A DNA stretch of 64,000 bases from CAVSWT01 sp963731745 (GTDB lineage: Bacteria > Bacteroidota > Ignavibacteria > Ignavibacteriales > Ignavibacteriaceae): positions 62,001 through 126,000 of the forward strand of contig CAVSWT010000013.1 in NCBI GenBank assembly GCA_963731745.1. Direction: 5' to 3'. The notes beneath the pieces are model-generated. The model did no database searches and was not told the origin of the DNA. It worked only from the letters and a program-made list of their open reading frames with translations. The position numbers and the translations under genes were made by a program. How positions within the stretch are numbered: position 1 is the stretch's first letter; the number at the start of each line of letters is the position of its first letter. This document shows, one piece after another, positions 34,673-44,800 of this stretch.

Positions 34673-37345
34673 CTATTTTAATAATATCATCTTTTTAGTT
34701 TGAACAAATTTTCCAGCTTGTAATCTATAAAAATAAATCCCGCTCGCCAGCGAACTTGCGTTAAAGTTTACTTCATAATTGCCTGGAGACTTTGTTCCAT
34801 TAACAAGTGTTGCAACTTCTCTACCGAGTAAATCATAAACTTTTAACTGTATGAGCGAATTACCATTTACTCCTATAGGGATGGAATATTTTATTTTGGT
34901 GCTGGGATTAAATGGATTCGGATAATTTTGTGATAGTTCAAAGCGTGTAGGAGCATCTATTAGCTTATCTTCTGCATCAGTGGTTAAATCACTAAAATCA
35001 TAAACATTAGCCCAAATGTCATATCCAACACCATGTTCATGGTTATCTTGCCAAACAGAATAAATTTTATTGTCTTTAATCACCAACGCCTGATTTATCT
35101 GATCTCTTTCTTGTGTTTCCGTTCCATTCATTACATCAGTAAGCGGAGTTAAATCGGAGTTATAAATTCGTAATTTCAAGTTATTAAATGAACCGGTTGT
35201 TAAACCGTTCCATTCACTCCAGGAAATAACAAACTCCCCGTTGTTTTGAATACTGACAGATGGTGAACAATTTGGAAAATAATAATCGGTAACTGCTATG
35301 TTTGAATCAACTTTTTCGAATGAATCCTTTGAGCCGATATTTTTATATTTTTGAAAATATATTCCGCCGGTGGACCTGTAATCATACCAAGTTATAATAC
35401 AATCACCGCTAGAATTTACTGATATATCGGGATAATATTGTGTAGCTTTATTATCATCATCATTAACCACTATTGCAGAATCTAATTCTTGCGCTAAACT
35501 ATCATATCTATTTAGATAAATATCATAATTGTTATTAATATAACCGTAATAAGTAATTGCGAAATTACCGAGTGAATCAATACCGGTTTTAGGCTTAAGC
35601 TTATACGAAGTTGTGTCATCAGTTACTAAGAAACTATTTTTAACTATGTTAACATCAGCATCAAATTTTGAAGCCGCTATGTAATAATTGCTGCCGTATC
35701 TCTTCTGCCACGTAACGACAAATTCACCGCTGCTATTTGTTGATATATCAGGATCATAAGCATCTCCCCTTCTTTCAATTGAAGAAATAATAAAAGGGTC
35801 ACCTAATTTTTCCCCGGTTTTATAATATTTTTGTCCTAAAACTTCATATTGATTATATGTGCTGCGTAAATATTCCCTCCAGATAAGAAGAAAGTTACCA
35901 TCTTTTAATTCTGCAACTTTAGGAACATACTCTGTTCTTTTATTATCACTATTAATATTTCCTCCTAAAGGATTCCCTTCTGCATCATACCTTTGAAAAA
36001 ATGTTTGATTGTTTCTGTTTCTATAATCCGTCCAAGCAATAATAAAACTACCATTATCCATGACAGTAATTGCCGGATCGCTTTCTAAACTTGACAGCGA
36101 ATCTATATCAACTCTTTTGCTGGAATAAACTGGCTGCTCATTTGAATCGATTAACCTGGAATAAATACTATACTCTGTTGGCTCTTGATAATCCAACCAG
36201 GCGGCTGTAAAATTATCATTATCATTTATTGCACATGAAACATATGATTTGGAATTATTTAATTCGTCTTCGGAAACTTTAAAATTTGTTCCTGACATAT
36301 TATTATTTATAAATTTTTGTGCGTACAATCGTGCAAAATTATCTCGATAGTCATACCACGTTACAACAAAATTTCCTGATGAATCAGATGCAATTGTCGG
36401 TTTGTAACGGTAAAAATTTTCTTCATCATTAATTACAAAATTTGAATCAACTTTTTCCCCCGAAGAATCTACGAATTGTCCAATTATATCATATTGACCA
36501 TTATCGGGACGATAGCATACAACCACAAACCCAGAATCAGCTGTAGCGGTTTGCGGATAATAATTATATACGTCACTATAGCTTGAATCACTTACGACAA
36601 ATTGCGGTGCGAAGAAGTTATTAATTTTGTTTCTTACTATTGCCTGGGAACTGTAAACACCATTTTGCAGGCTATACCAGGTTGCAATAAAACTGCCATT
36701 TTTATCAATTGCAGCATCCGGAGCATATTTTGAGATGGTTTGTGAATCAGAATTTACAACAAAATTTTCACCTATTTTACTACCATCTTTACCTAATCTT
36801 TGAGCGAAGATATCATATTTAGATCCTTGTCTTGCATCGCCCCAAACCACAATGAACTCTTTTCCATTCGATGCAATTGCAGGCTGAAACTGATATGAAG
36901 TAATATTTGCATCATTAATAATAAAATTATCACCAGCTAAATCACCGTTTTCATCAATAAGCTGTCCATAGATTGCATAGCCATAACGCTGATCCGCCCA
37001 AACAATTAAAAATTGATTATCTTCATTTACAGATACATCTGGATTAAGATAAAGATTCTCATCTTCGGAGCTGTTAACTTTTATATTCCCGCCGATTAAT
37101 GCACCGCTTGAATCCAACAATTGCGCATATATGTTTGGAGTACCTTCTCTGTAATCATACCATACAATTATGGATATATTATTATTATTGATTGCAGTTT
37201 TGGTATAATATTTTATTGAATTTCCGCCTTGTTCATTAATTCTAAAATCGGAAATAAAAGGAGATGTATTTTGAGTATATGCGGCACTTCCTAAAATGAA
37301 CAAAAACACGATAATAGCATAAATTGGTTTCTTAATCCTGTTCAT
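34673..37345 (-). CDS. T9SS-secreted repeat beta-propeller-like protein
   Basis: The 890 aa have a signal peptide (about 1-24), then about 14-16 units of roughly 45-50 residues. Units contain the FVVTWYDYR or FIVVWxDxR strand after a GxxxGxxFxVN strand, giving a beta-propeller of a type common on Ignavibacteria surfaces. A T9SS type A sorting domain (QNYPNPFNPSTKIKYSIP, about 810-890) follows. No catalytic motif is visible. It may be an adhesin or scaffold. Monocistronic; function unknown. Confidence 0.85.
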   Translation of the reverse strand: MNRIKKPIYAIIVFLFILGSAAYTQNTSPFISDFRINEQGGNSIKYYTKTAINNNNISIIVWYDYREGTPNIYAQLLDSSGALIGGNIKVNSSEDENLYLNPDVSVNEDNQFLIVWADQRYGYAIYGQLIDENGDLAGDNFIINDANITSYQFQPAIASNGKEFIVVWGDARQGSKYDIFAQRLGKDGSKIGENFVVNSDSQTISKYAPDAAIDKNGSFIATWYSLQNGVYSSQAIVRNKINNFFAPQFVVSDSSYSDVYNYYPQTATADSGFVVVCYRPDNGQYDIIGQFVDSSGEKVDSNFVINDEENFYRYKPTIASDSSGNFVVTWYDYRDNFARLYAQKFINNNMSGTNFKVSEDELNNSKSYVSCAINDNDNFTAAWLDYQEPTEYSIYSRLIDSNEQPVYSSKRVDIDSLSSLESDPAITVMDNGSFIIAWTDYRNRNNQTFFQRYDAEGNPLGGNINSDNKRTEYVPKVAELKDGNFLLIWREYLRSTYNQYEVLGQKYYKTGEKLGDPFIISSIERRGDAYDPDISTNSSGEFVVTWQKRYGSNYYIAASKFDADVNIVKNSFLVTDDTTSYKLKPKTGIDSLGNFAITYYGYINNNYDIYLNRYDSLAQELDSAIVVNDDDNKATQYYPDISVNSSGDCIITWYDYRSTGGIYFQKYKNIGSKDSFEKVDSNIAVTDYYFPNCSPSVSIQNNGEFVISWSEWNGLTTGSFNNLKLRIYNSDLTPLTDVMNGTETQERDQINQALVIKDNKIYSVWQDNHEHGVGYDIWANVYDFSDLTTDAEDKLIDAPTRFELSQNYPNPFNPSTKIKYSIPIGVNGNSLIQLKVYDLLGREVATLVNGTKSPGNYEVNFNASSLASGIYFYRLQAGKFVQTKKMILLK

Positions 37346-37586
37346 AGCATTAACCTTTCAAAATTTAATTTGGGATTAATATATAACGCAAGAAATTGGT
37401 GTGTAAGTGATAACATATTGGGAATATTTTTTTAATATTAAATTATATTTGCTATAGGAATTGATTATCTTAATGAAGTTCCGCAATGCACATGAAGTAA
37501 AAGTTGAGTTGTAAAATATATGCAGCAGTAAACAAGATGATATAATTTTAGTTTTGTTATAAGAAATTTAGATCCACACAATAATT

Positions 37587-38078
37587 ATGAATTCTCGAAT
37601 AATATCTATACCTGAAAAAAAATTTATCGGCAAAAAAATGCAAATGTCGTTTTCAGAGAATAAGACTTTCCAGCTGTGGAACAGTTTTATGCCGAGACGA
37701 ATGGAAATAAAAAATTCAGTTAGCACAGAACTTTATTCTATTGAGATATATGACCCGCTCTTCTTTAAGAATTTTAATCCTGAAAATGAATTTGAAAAAT
37801 GGGCAGCGTTAGAAGTTGCAGATTTTAATTTTATTCCAACTGAAATGCAAACTATTGTTACTCCTCCGGGGAACTATGCTGTGTTCATTCACAAAGGGCC
37901 TGCAAGCGAAGGTGCTAAAACATACAAATTTATATTCGGAAGCTGGCTGCCTGATTCAGATTATGAATTAGATGATCGGCCTCACTTTGCCGTAATGGGT
38001 GAAAAATATAAAGACAATGATCCGGATTCTGAAGAAGAATTATGGATTCCGATAAGGAAAGAAGGATTAGAGTATTAA
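37587..38078 (+). CDS. GyrI-like / AraC effector-binding-domain protein
   Basis: The 163 aa form the GyrI-like small-molecule-binding fold (the SHS2 duplication), here without a DNA-binding domain. Key parts are FIGKKMQMSF near the start, LYSIEIYDPLFF, and VTPPGNYAVFIHKGPA with YKFIFGSWLPDSDYELDDRPHFAVMG near the end. Stand-alone versions may bind and buffer toxic ligands. It is followed 18 bases later by the L7/L12-like gene on the same strand. Confidence 0.88.
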   Translation: MNSRIISIPEKKFIGKKMQMSFSENKTFQLWNSFMPRRMEIKNSVSTELYSIEIYDPLFFKNFNPENEFEKWAALEVADFNFIPTEMQTIVTPPGNYAVFIHKGPASEGAKTYKFIFGSWLPDSDYELDDRPHFAVMGEKYKDNDPDSEEELWIPIRKEGLEY

Positions 38079-38096
38079 TAAAAATGAGTATTAAAT

Positions 38097-38525
38097 ATGA
38101 ATCCCCAAAAGCAAATACCAGTTAATGTGCTCAATGAAATTAAGTCGGGAAATAAAATTGAAGCAATTAAAATGCTTCGTGAACAATTAGGCATAAGTTT
38201 AATTGAAGCAAAAGATTTAGTTGAAAAAGTTTCATCTAGTGATATTGAATCAGGCGGAAATAAAATTAATCAATCAACCAACTCAGTTTCGGAAAGAGCA
38301 TTAAATTTTTTAAGGCAAGGGAAAAAGATAGACGCTATAAAAGTTGTAAGGGAAGAAACCGGCTTAGGATTAAAAGATTCTAAAGAATTAATTGAAAAAG
38401 TTATTGAAGAAAATTCAGAAGTAAAAGAATTATTTTCTGCTCATAGTAAAGAAGGCTTAAGGACCTTTATTTTTGTCATCTTAGCAGTTATTCTCATTTA
38501 TTTTCTTTTGAAGCTGATAGGTTAA
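38097..38525 (+). CDS. membrane-anchored protein with two ribosomal-L7/L12-CTD-like repeats
   Basis: The 142 aa have two copies of a helix-hairpin resembling the C-terminal domain of ribosomal protein L7/L12: KIEAIKMLREQLGISLIEAKDLVEKV (about residues 18-43) and KIDAIKVVREETGLGLKDSKELIEKV (about 76-101), followed by a hydrophobic segment (about 120-140). L7/L12 CTDs contact translation factors; this membrane version may have an unrelated role. It probably shares an operon with the upstream GyrI-like gene. A perfect terminator follows. Confidence 0.85.
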   Translation: MNPQKQIPVNVLNEIKSGNKIEAIKMLREQLGISLIEAKDLVEKVSSSDIESGGNKINQSTNSVSERALNFLRQGKKIDAIKVVREETGLGLKDSKELIEKVIEENSEVKELFSAHSKEGLRTFIFVILAVILIYFLLKLIG

Positions 38526-38562
38526 ATTTAATGTACTAACTTGCCTTACGTATGATGCGAAA

Positions 38563-38595
38563 ACAAACCCGATTTCTTTAAGAAATCGGGTTTGT
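38563..38595 (+). terminator. terminator hairpin after the L7/L12-like gene
   Basis: A perfect 15-bp stem ACAAACCCGATTTCT / AGAAATCGGGTTTGT with a TTA loop lies 38 bases after the stop codon. Confidence 0.85.
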
Positions 38596-38690
38596 ATTTA
38601 TATGCTTTGCGTAACATGGGTTACTAATAAATTTTATTGTTGGGTATACTAGCACGCTAATCGCAATTTAATTTAAAATGGAAAAGGACT

Positions 38691-39617
38691 TTAACTTCTA
38701 CTATCCGCTTTAGCGGCTAATGTTTCGGCTTCAATAAAAATCTTTTTTACAACAGGCAGATTCTTTTTAATCTCTTTATCCATATTCGAAATAGTATGTT
38801 CGATTTTATTACTGCTCAATGCATCGCTGAAATCGACACTGATATTTACCAAAACATATTCAGGCCCCATATGCATGGTTAATACTTCATTAATTTTATC
38901 TATTTCAGAGAATGATGAAATAATCTTTTTTATTTCCGATACGATTTCTATGTTGGCGCTTTCTCCAATTAATAATCCTTTAGTTTCATATGCTAACAAA
39001 ATCGCCGTTGTACCTAGAATCAATCCAATCAAGATGGAAGCGATTCCATCATAGTAAGGCATACCTGTTATTTCACCTAAAAAGATGCCGGCAAAAGCCG
39101 CGATTATTCCAAGCAAAGCGGCAGAGTCTTCAAAAAGAACAATAAAATTTGAAGGATCTTTCCCCCGGTGCACTGCCTCCAGGTAACTGTACTTTCCTTT
39201 TTCTTTTGAAAAATGTTTTAATGCAATAATCCATGTTGTTCCTTCAAAAATAAAAGCAAGCCCAAGTACAATATAATTAACTAAAGGATTTTCAATTTTA
39301 TTTGGTTCTATAATATGGTGAATGCCTTCGTATATCGAAATACCAGCTCCCAAAGCGAAAATTAAAATAGCTACCACAAAACTCCAGAAATAAACTTCTT
39401 TGCCGTATCCATATGGATATAATTCATCCGGTTTTTTTTGAGAACGTTTCAACCCAAATAAAAGCAGAATCTGGTTGCCGGTATCAACTACAGAGTGAAA
39501 TCCTTCAGAAAGCATTGCCGAACTTCCTGTAATTATTGCGGCTACAAATTTGGTTAATGCAACTAACAGATTTCCGATTAATGCGGCATAAATAGATTTT
39601 TTTGACGAGGTTTTCAT
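38691..39617 (-). CDS. cation diffusion facilitator (CDF) family transporter
   Basis: An antiporter that expels divalent metals (zinc, iron or manganese) in exchange for protons. About 308 aa from the ATG at 39617, which has AAGG six bases upstream; an upstream GTG at 39650 is possible. Six helices with metal site residues in SEGFHSVVDTGNQILLL (helix 2) and DGIASILIGLILGTTA (helix 5). The cytoplasmic C-terminal domain includes LTMHMGPEYVLV. The insert and the YGYGKEVYFWSFV segment are close to the Fe/Zn CDF branch. The metal is not determined by sequence here. Confidence 0.92.
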   Translation of the reverse strand: MKTSSKKSIYAALIGNLLVALTKFVAAIITGSSAMLSEGFHSVVDTGNQILLLFGLKRSQKKPDELYPYGYGKEVYFWSFVVAILIFALGAGISIYEGIHHIIEPNKIENPLVNYIVLGLAFIFEGTTWIIALKHFSKEKGKYSYLEAVHRGKDPSNFIVLFEDSAALLGIIAAFAGIFLGEITGMPYYDGIASILIGLILGTTAILLAYETKGLLIGESANIEIVSEIKKIISSFSEIDKINEVLTMHMGPEYVLVNISVDFSDALSSNKIEHTISNMDKEIKKNLPVVKKIFIEAETLAAKADSRS

Positions 39618-39929
39618 TGTTACCTTATTTATAAAAGAAATCTCTTTCACTGGTATTCATTTAATCAATAACTTTGAAAAGAGATTTTCGATTCACTTTA
39701 AAATATTAATACAAATTACATTTCACATAATGACGATGAATAAAAATATTATCATTCCTGACGCAGCAGCTATCCCTTTATTTAATTAAAGCTTTAATGT
39801 TCAAAAGAGAAATTAATGATTAATTCCACTTAAAAGATATTATGTACTTATTTTATTTTTAATAAATATTATAATTATATTAGATTAATATTGATTACAT
39901 AACAAAAAATAACACATTAGAACGGACAA

Positions 39930-40353
39930 ATGTTTGAACTTCATCATAAATTAAAAGAAGACACATTTTTAATTGGTTCATTTCCGCTTTCACTACTATT
40001 GCTAAATAATGATTCAAACTATCCATGGTTCATTTTGGTTCCTCAAAGAGAAAACATAAATGAAATATTTCAACTTGACCTGAAAGATCAAGCACAACTC
40101 TTGCAAGAATCATCATATCTCGCTGAACTATTGCAAAAAAATTATCGTCCTAATAAACTTAATATAGCAGCCTTAGGAAATGTTGTTCCACAGCTTCATT
40201 TACATCATATAGTTAGATATAAAATTGATGCTGCTATGGCCTGAGCCTGTTTGGGGAAAAATTCCGCCAAAGCCATACTCTAATGAATTAAAAGGTATTG
40301 TTGTTGAAAAATTAAGAGGTTTTTTAAAAAATAATTTTACTTTCAAAATTTAA
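39930..40353 (+). pseudogene. HIT-domain protein, frameshifted near 40236
   Basis: The first frame (104 aa from ATG 39930) reads DNSDNYPWFILVPQR-type HIT sequence (SNYPWFILVPQRENI), KLNIAALGNVVPQLHLHHIVRYK, then breaks. Skipping the A at 40236 restores DAAWPEPVWGKIPPKPYSNE and a natural end at 40353, the usual ending of the Ap4A-hydrolase-like HIT family. HIT catalytic residues HLHHI are present. Corrected length is about 140 aa. Either a single-base sequence error or a recent loss. Confidence 0.85.
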
Positions 40354-40518
40354 TTCATTACCATTCAGCTGTGAATACTTTGAACTGGATTTTTTAATCC
40401 ATCACTACTATTTGATAATTCCACTCTCCACAAAAATTGAAATTTTGATTGCACACTTTTTCTCCATGATTTAGTTAATTAATAAACAGTTCATTTAATT
40501 AATTATTAGGAGGTTGTT

Positions 40519-40992
40519 ATGCCGGTAAAAAAATTAAAAAAATTTTTAGATGACCATAACATCAAATACATTTCAATTTCTCATTCTTCCGCATATACAT
40601 CACAGGAAATAGCAGCAGCTGCGCATATTCCAGGGAAAGAAATTGCAAAGACTGTAATAATTAAAATTGACGGAAAAATGGCCATGGCAGTCATCCCGGG
40701 TTCGTACAAAGCTGATTTAAATTTGTTAAAGGAGATGCTTGGTGTTGACAATGTTCGGTTGGCAAGCGAATACGAATTTGCAGATAAATTCCCGGGCTGT
40801 GAAATTGGTGCCATGCCGCCTTTCGGTAATTTATTTGATATGGATGTTTACGCTGCGGGAAGCTTAGCCGAGGATGAAGAGATTGCATTTAATGCAGGTT
40901 CTCATACCGAACTAATTAAACTTGCTTATAAAGATTTTGAAAGATTAGTTCAGCCGAAGATTATTGAATTTTCATACTTATCAAAATTATAA
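40519..40992 (+). CDS. YbaK/prolyl-tRNA-deacylase-domain protein
   Basis: The 157 aa match the YbaK/EbsC editing domain, which hydrolyses misacylated tRNA (Cys-tRNA-Pro or a relative). Visible features are YTSQEIAAAAHIPGKEIAKTVIIKIDGKMAMAVIPG (with the catalytic-region Lys), LASEYEFADKFPGCEIGAMPPFGN and FNAGSHTELIKLAYKDFERL. A strong AGGAGG site (40508) precedes the ATG. Its exact tRNA substrate is unknown. Confidence 0.92.
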   Translation: MPVKKLKKFLDDHNIKYISISHSSAYTSQEIAAAAHIPGKEIAKTVIIKIDGKMAMAVIPGSYKADLNLLKEMLGVDNVRLASEYEFADKFPGCEIGAMPPFGNLFDMDVYAAGSLAEDEEIAFNAGSHTELIKLAYKDFERLVQPKIIEFSYLSKL

Positions 40993-41142
40993 ATTTAATA
41001 AACATCTTTAAGTATGAATAATTTTTAAATGGGAATCTATTTAATCATTCAAAAATAGATTCCCTAAAACTTATCTTTATTTTTCTTCAAATAAAAATAT
41101 AAGAGTATTAAAGTAAGTTAGTCCTAGAATTAAAAAACAAGA

Positions 41143-41586
41143 TTATTGTTTATTTGACTCTAAAGTAAAAACGCCGCTAACAATTTTCCAACCGTCGCCA
41201 TCTTTTACTAAAGAAAGATAACCGGTTTGTTTTACCGAGGCATCTGAAATTGAAATTTTTGCAGTCGCTACATTATCATTCCCGTCAACTGAAGAAACTT
41301 CAAGATTTCTTTTCCATCCGCCAGCTTTGCCTGCTTTAACCTGTTCAACAAGTTGTTCACTGGTTTGAGCAGACGTTTTGTTGGTAATTTTATTAACCGT
41401 TACCAGCCGTGCATCTGAATACAAAGTTTTTTCTAGTGAATTTGCATCACGCGAATCAGTGCTTTCTACATAATTGTTAATTGTTTTTTCAATCTCATCC
41501 TTTTGTGCAGGTTCGTTAGCAAAACTGGAAAATGTGAGTAAAAAAACCATCAACAAACTAACCAAAGAAAAATAAAATCTTTTCAT
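41143..41586 (-). CDS. secreted lumazine-binding-like (NTF2-fold) protein
   Basis: The 147 aa have a signal peptide (about 1-23, ending SFAN) and an NTF2-like cavity fold: EIEKTINNYVESTDSRDANSLEKTLYSDARLVTV, then ATAKISISD and the C-terminal GYLSLVKDGDGWKIVSGVF. This is the family annotated as putative lumazine-binding. Ligand and partner are unknown. It stands alone. Confidence 0.86.
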   Translation of the reverse strand: MKRFYFSLVSLLMVFLLTFSSFANEPAQKDEIEKTINNYVESTDSRDANSLEKTLYSDARLVTVNKITNKTSAQTSEQLVEQVKAGKAGGWKRNLEVSSVDGNDNVATAKISISDASVKQTGYLSLVKDGDGWKIVSGVFTLESNKQ

Positions 41587-41854
41587 AACAACCTTCTTTT
41601 ATTTAGTTAAATATTTAATTCTGTTGTTTAATTTATTTTATAACGAGGGTTAAACTATTAAATGTTGTTACGAAAGGTTTTAAATATTATAGCAGCGGTA
41701 GAATAAGACTTTATTCGGTTTTAAATTTATTTGAAGGGAAATTTTAATAATTTAACAGTAATTGGACGATTTTGTAATTTTGTTGTCTCCGAAAAAATAG
41801 ATAAATCAAAATTATGGTATTTATATTCTGTAACTTTCAATAAATGCCTCAACA

Positions 41855-44800
41855 TTATTTCAACAAAATTATTTTTTTTGTATCGGTAAAATTACCGGCT
41901 TCCAGTCGATAAAAATAAACTCCGCTTGAAAATTTTGAACCGTCAAACAAAACTTCGTAACTGCCTGGTTTTTTATATTCATTCACAAGTACAGCTACTT
42001 CTTTTCCGAGAATGTCATACACTTTAAGTTGTACGGACGAATTGCTATTCGCCCCTACTGCTGGAATTGAATACTTTATTTTTGTAGTCGGATTAAATGG
42101 GTTTGGATAATTTTGATATAAAGTAAAAGAATGCGGGCTAAGCTTTTTATTTTCAGCACTTAATACAAAATTCTGAATGTTAACATTATCAATAGCCCAA
42201 CCCCAGCCAGTGACATACTCATCGGCTAAAAGTCTGAATCTTATTAATATTTTATCTCCGGGATTAAATTTATCGAGAAGGTTTATTTGATGTGTTCTAA
42301 AAAAAGTAGAATCAGGCGGAATGTTTAAGTTAAAATTACTGAGCCACTCACTGTCATATCTAGCATCGTAACCATCCAAAAGCGGCAGCCAGCTTGTTCC
42401 ATCTTTAGTTGCTTCAACGATAACATAATCCCAAAAATTTGTATCGCCAAAAACAGAGCCTGCATCTCCTGCTTCCATGAACGCGATATCATCATATGAA
42501 AATATTGCGGATGAAGCTGCAACAATTATCGGTATTTTTAAAGTGTAAGTAAGTATTTGTTGATTGCTATATGGATGAGCAGAGTGTATTGCCGGATTAC
42601 CAAACCCGGGATAATCTTTTATTTCAAATCCCGATCCTATAAAGTCATTTGTAATTGAATTAAAATTATTCAAATAATTATTTTTTGCTTGTTTATAAAT
42701 AACAGCAGAAATATTTTTTGTAACGGATGCGTATTCAATTCCTTTTTTATAGCTGGAAACATTAACGCTGATATCACCTGCTTGTGTTATTGCGAATTGT
42801 ATTAAAGTATCTTGATTGGTAACGACGTTCTTTCCTATAACCGCATACTTTGAACCATTTATTCTAACAATAGATGAATCATATAAAGATCTTAATCTGA
42901 TTTGTATATTTAAAAAACCATCCAGATCCTGTGAAAGAGATTTAATCAACGGTTTATAAGTTCCGGAATTTCCCAGCGCTGGAATTTTGACCGACCAAAT
43001 TCCTCTACCGTGACTTCCAATTACAATTTCATCTTCAACATTCGTCATTGACCATATTGCAACAGATGGCAAACCATTATTTGCAGAATGCCAGCTTACG
43101 CCGTTATCAGTAGTTTCAAATAATCCGATTTCTGTTCCCGCCCAAATGGTATCTGGCGATTGAGGCATAACAAGCAAATCGTAAACAGCGACATCCGGGA
43201 AACCGTTTGTACTAACCGTTCCGTTTCCAAAGCCGCTTATATCTTCCCAGCTTTGACCTAAATTTGTTGTACGAAGAATTTTTGGTTTTCTTGCAAAAGA
43301 AAATAAAACATATGCTGTTGAATCTTCGATTGGATGTGTCGATAGTCCCGAAATGCCTCCCATAGATGTAACGGAATATATTTTTGCTGGGGTAAAGGTT
43401 TCTCCTTTATCAACGGAGAAATTAATTTTTCCTCCCACATCCATTCGTGAGCCTGCCCATATAATATTCGGGTTCGATTTTGAAATTTTCACATCATGGA
43501 ATGAACTTATACCTCCCCACGAGGCAGCGGAAATGGAAGTTAATTTCCAGCTTTCGCCAAAGTTAGTTGATTTCCAGACGCCCTGCTTACCAACTGCAAA
43601 AAGTAAATCAGGTTCAAGATTTGTTTTAGCAATTTTAGTAATGAATGGAGCGCTTCCTGATCCAACATCGGACAGGCCGCTAGTCGCAGAGCTAAATGTA
43701 AACCCTCCGTCAGTAGATCTTTCTAAACCGTTATATTGCGATCCGCCGATTATTTTAGCCGGGTCATCAAAATGCCATGAAGTTTCATAACCATCGCCGC
43801 CGATCTGAAAAATCCAGGGAGAAGTTGAATTGGGGTTTTCAGGAGAACGCCATGTTCCATTATCCTGCATTCCTCCAATGTAAGCACTGCCGCCCGGCAT
43901 TTTATCCACTCCGTAGAACTCAGTAGTATTTAGTCCGTCGGTTGGTTTGCTCCAATTAGCAGAACTATCTGAGGCAAAACCAAGTCCGCCGTCATTTGCA
44001 TTTAATATTTTGAATGATTTTCCCTCTCGTTTAATAATAACTAAGTTATGATTATCAACATGCACATTTCCTGTAACCAAGGCAGTTGTTAATCTTTTAT
44101 TCGAAGCAAGCAGTTGAATTTTATATAATCTAACCCCGCCAACGAAAACAATATTTTCATTGTAGGGATGTGCAATAATCGTGTTATCATACCAGCCTTG
44201 AGCAGAAAGCCAATTGCTTTCAGTACCGTCTTCAATTGTCTTTTGCCATGAATTTCCAGCATCCGTAGATACATATAAGTTTGAGTTTGGGTTTCCTTCA
44301 GATGCTGCAAATATTTTATTTGGATTTACAGAAGAAATGGCAATTTCAAATCTGCCTGAAGAATCATCTATTCCACTGCTGGAATACTTCCATGTTTCGC
44401 CTGCATCTGTAGATTTTATTATTCCTTTTTGATCAACGGCGCCAAATAAAATTTTAAAGTTGACAGGTGATTCAATGATTTGCAAAACTTTTTTAACTCT
44501 GCCGAAAGAACCTAAACTAGTTTCATTATAAACCTGGTACCAGCTTGTTCCGCCATTTGTTGATTTAAATATTCCCGATTTATTATAAAAACTTTCTCTA
44601 TATCTTCCTGAAGATGTTGAAGCTAATACTATATTGGCATTAGATGGATTAACAATTATTCTTGACACATTATTAAAATTTAAATTTCCAACAGTATTTG
44701 TTATTTGGTTCCATGTTTCACCCTTATCGGTCGACTTAAGTAAGCCATCACCATTTATTACATCAATATTGTACATACTCTCGCCGGTGCCCGCATAAAT

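Noticed and set aside
43353..43790. Plus-strand ORF (145 aa) inside the minus-strand BNR propeller gene
   Set aside because: It is the mirror of a conserved T9SS propeller gene and has no ribosome site or family match.
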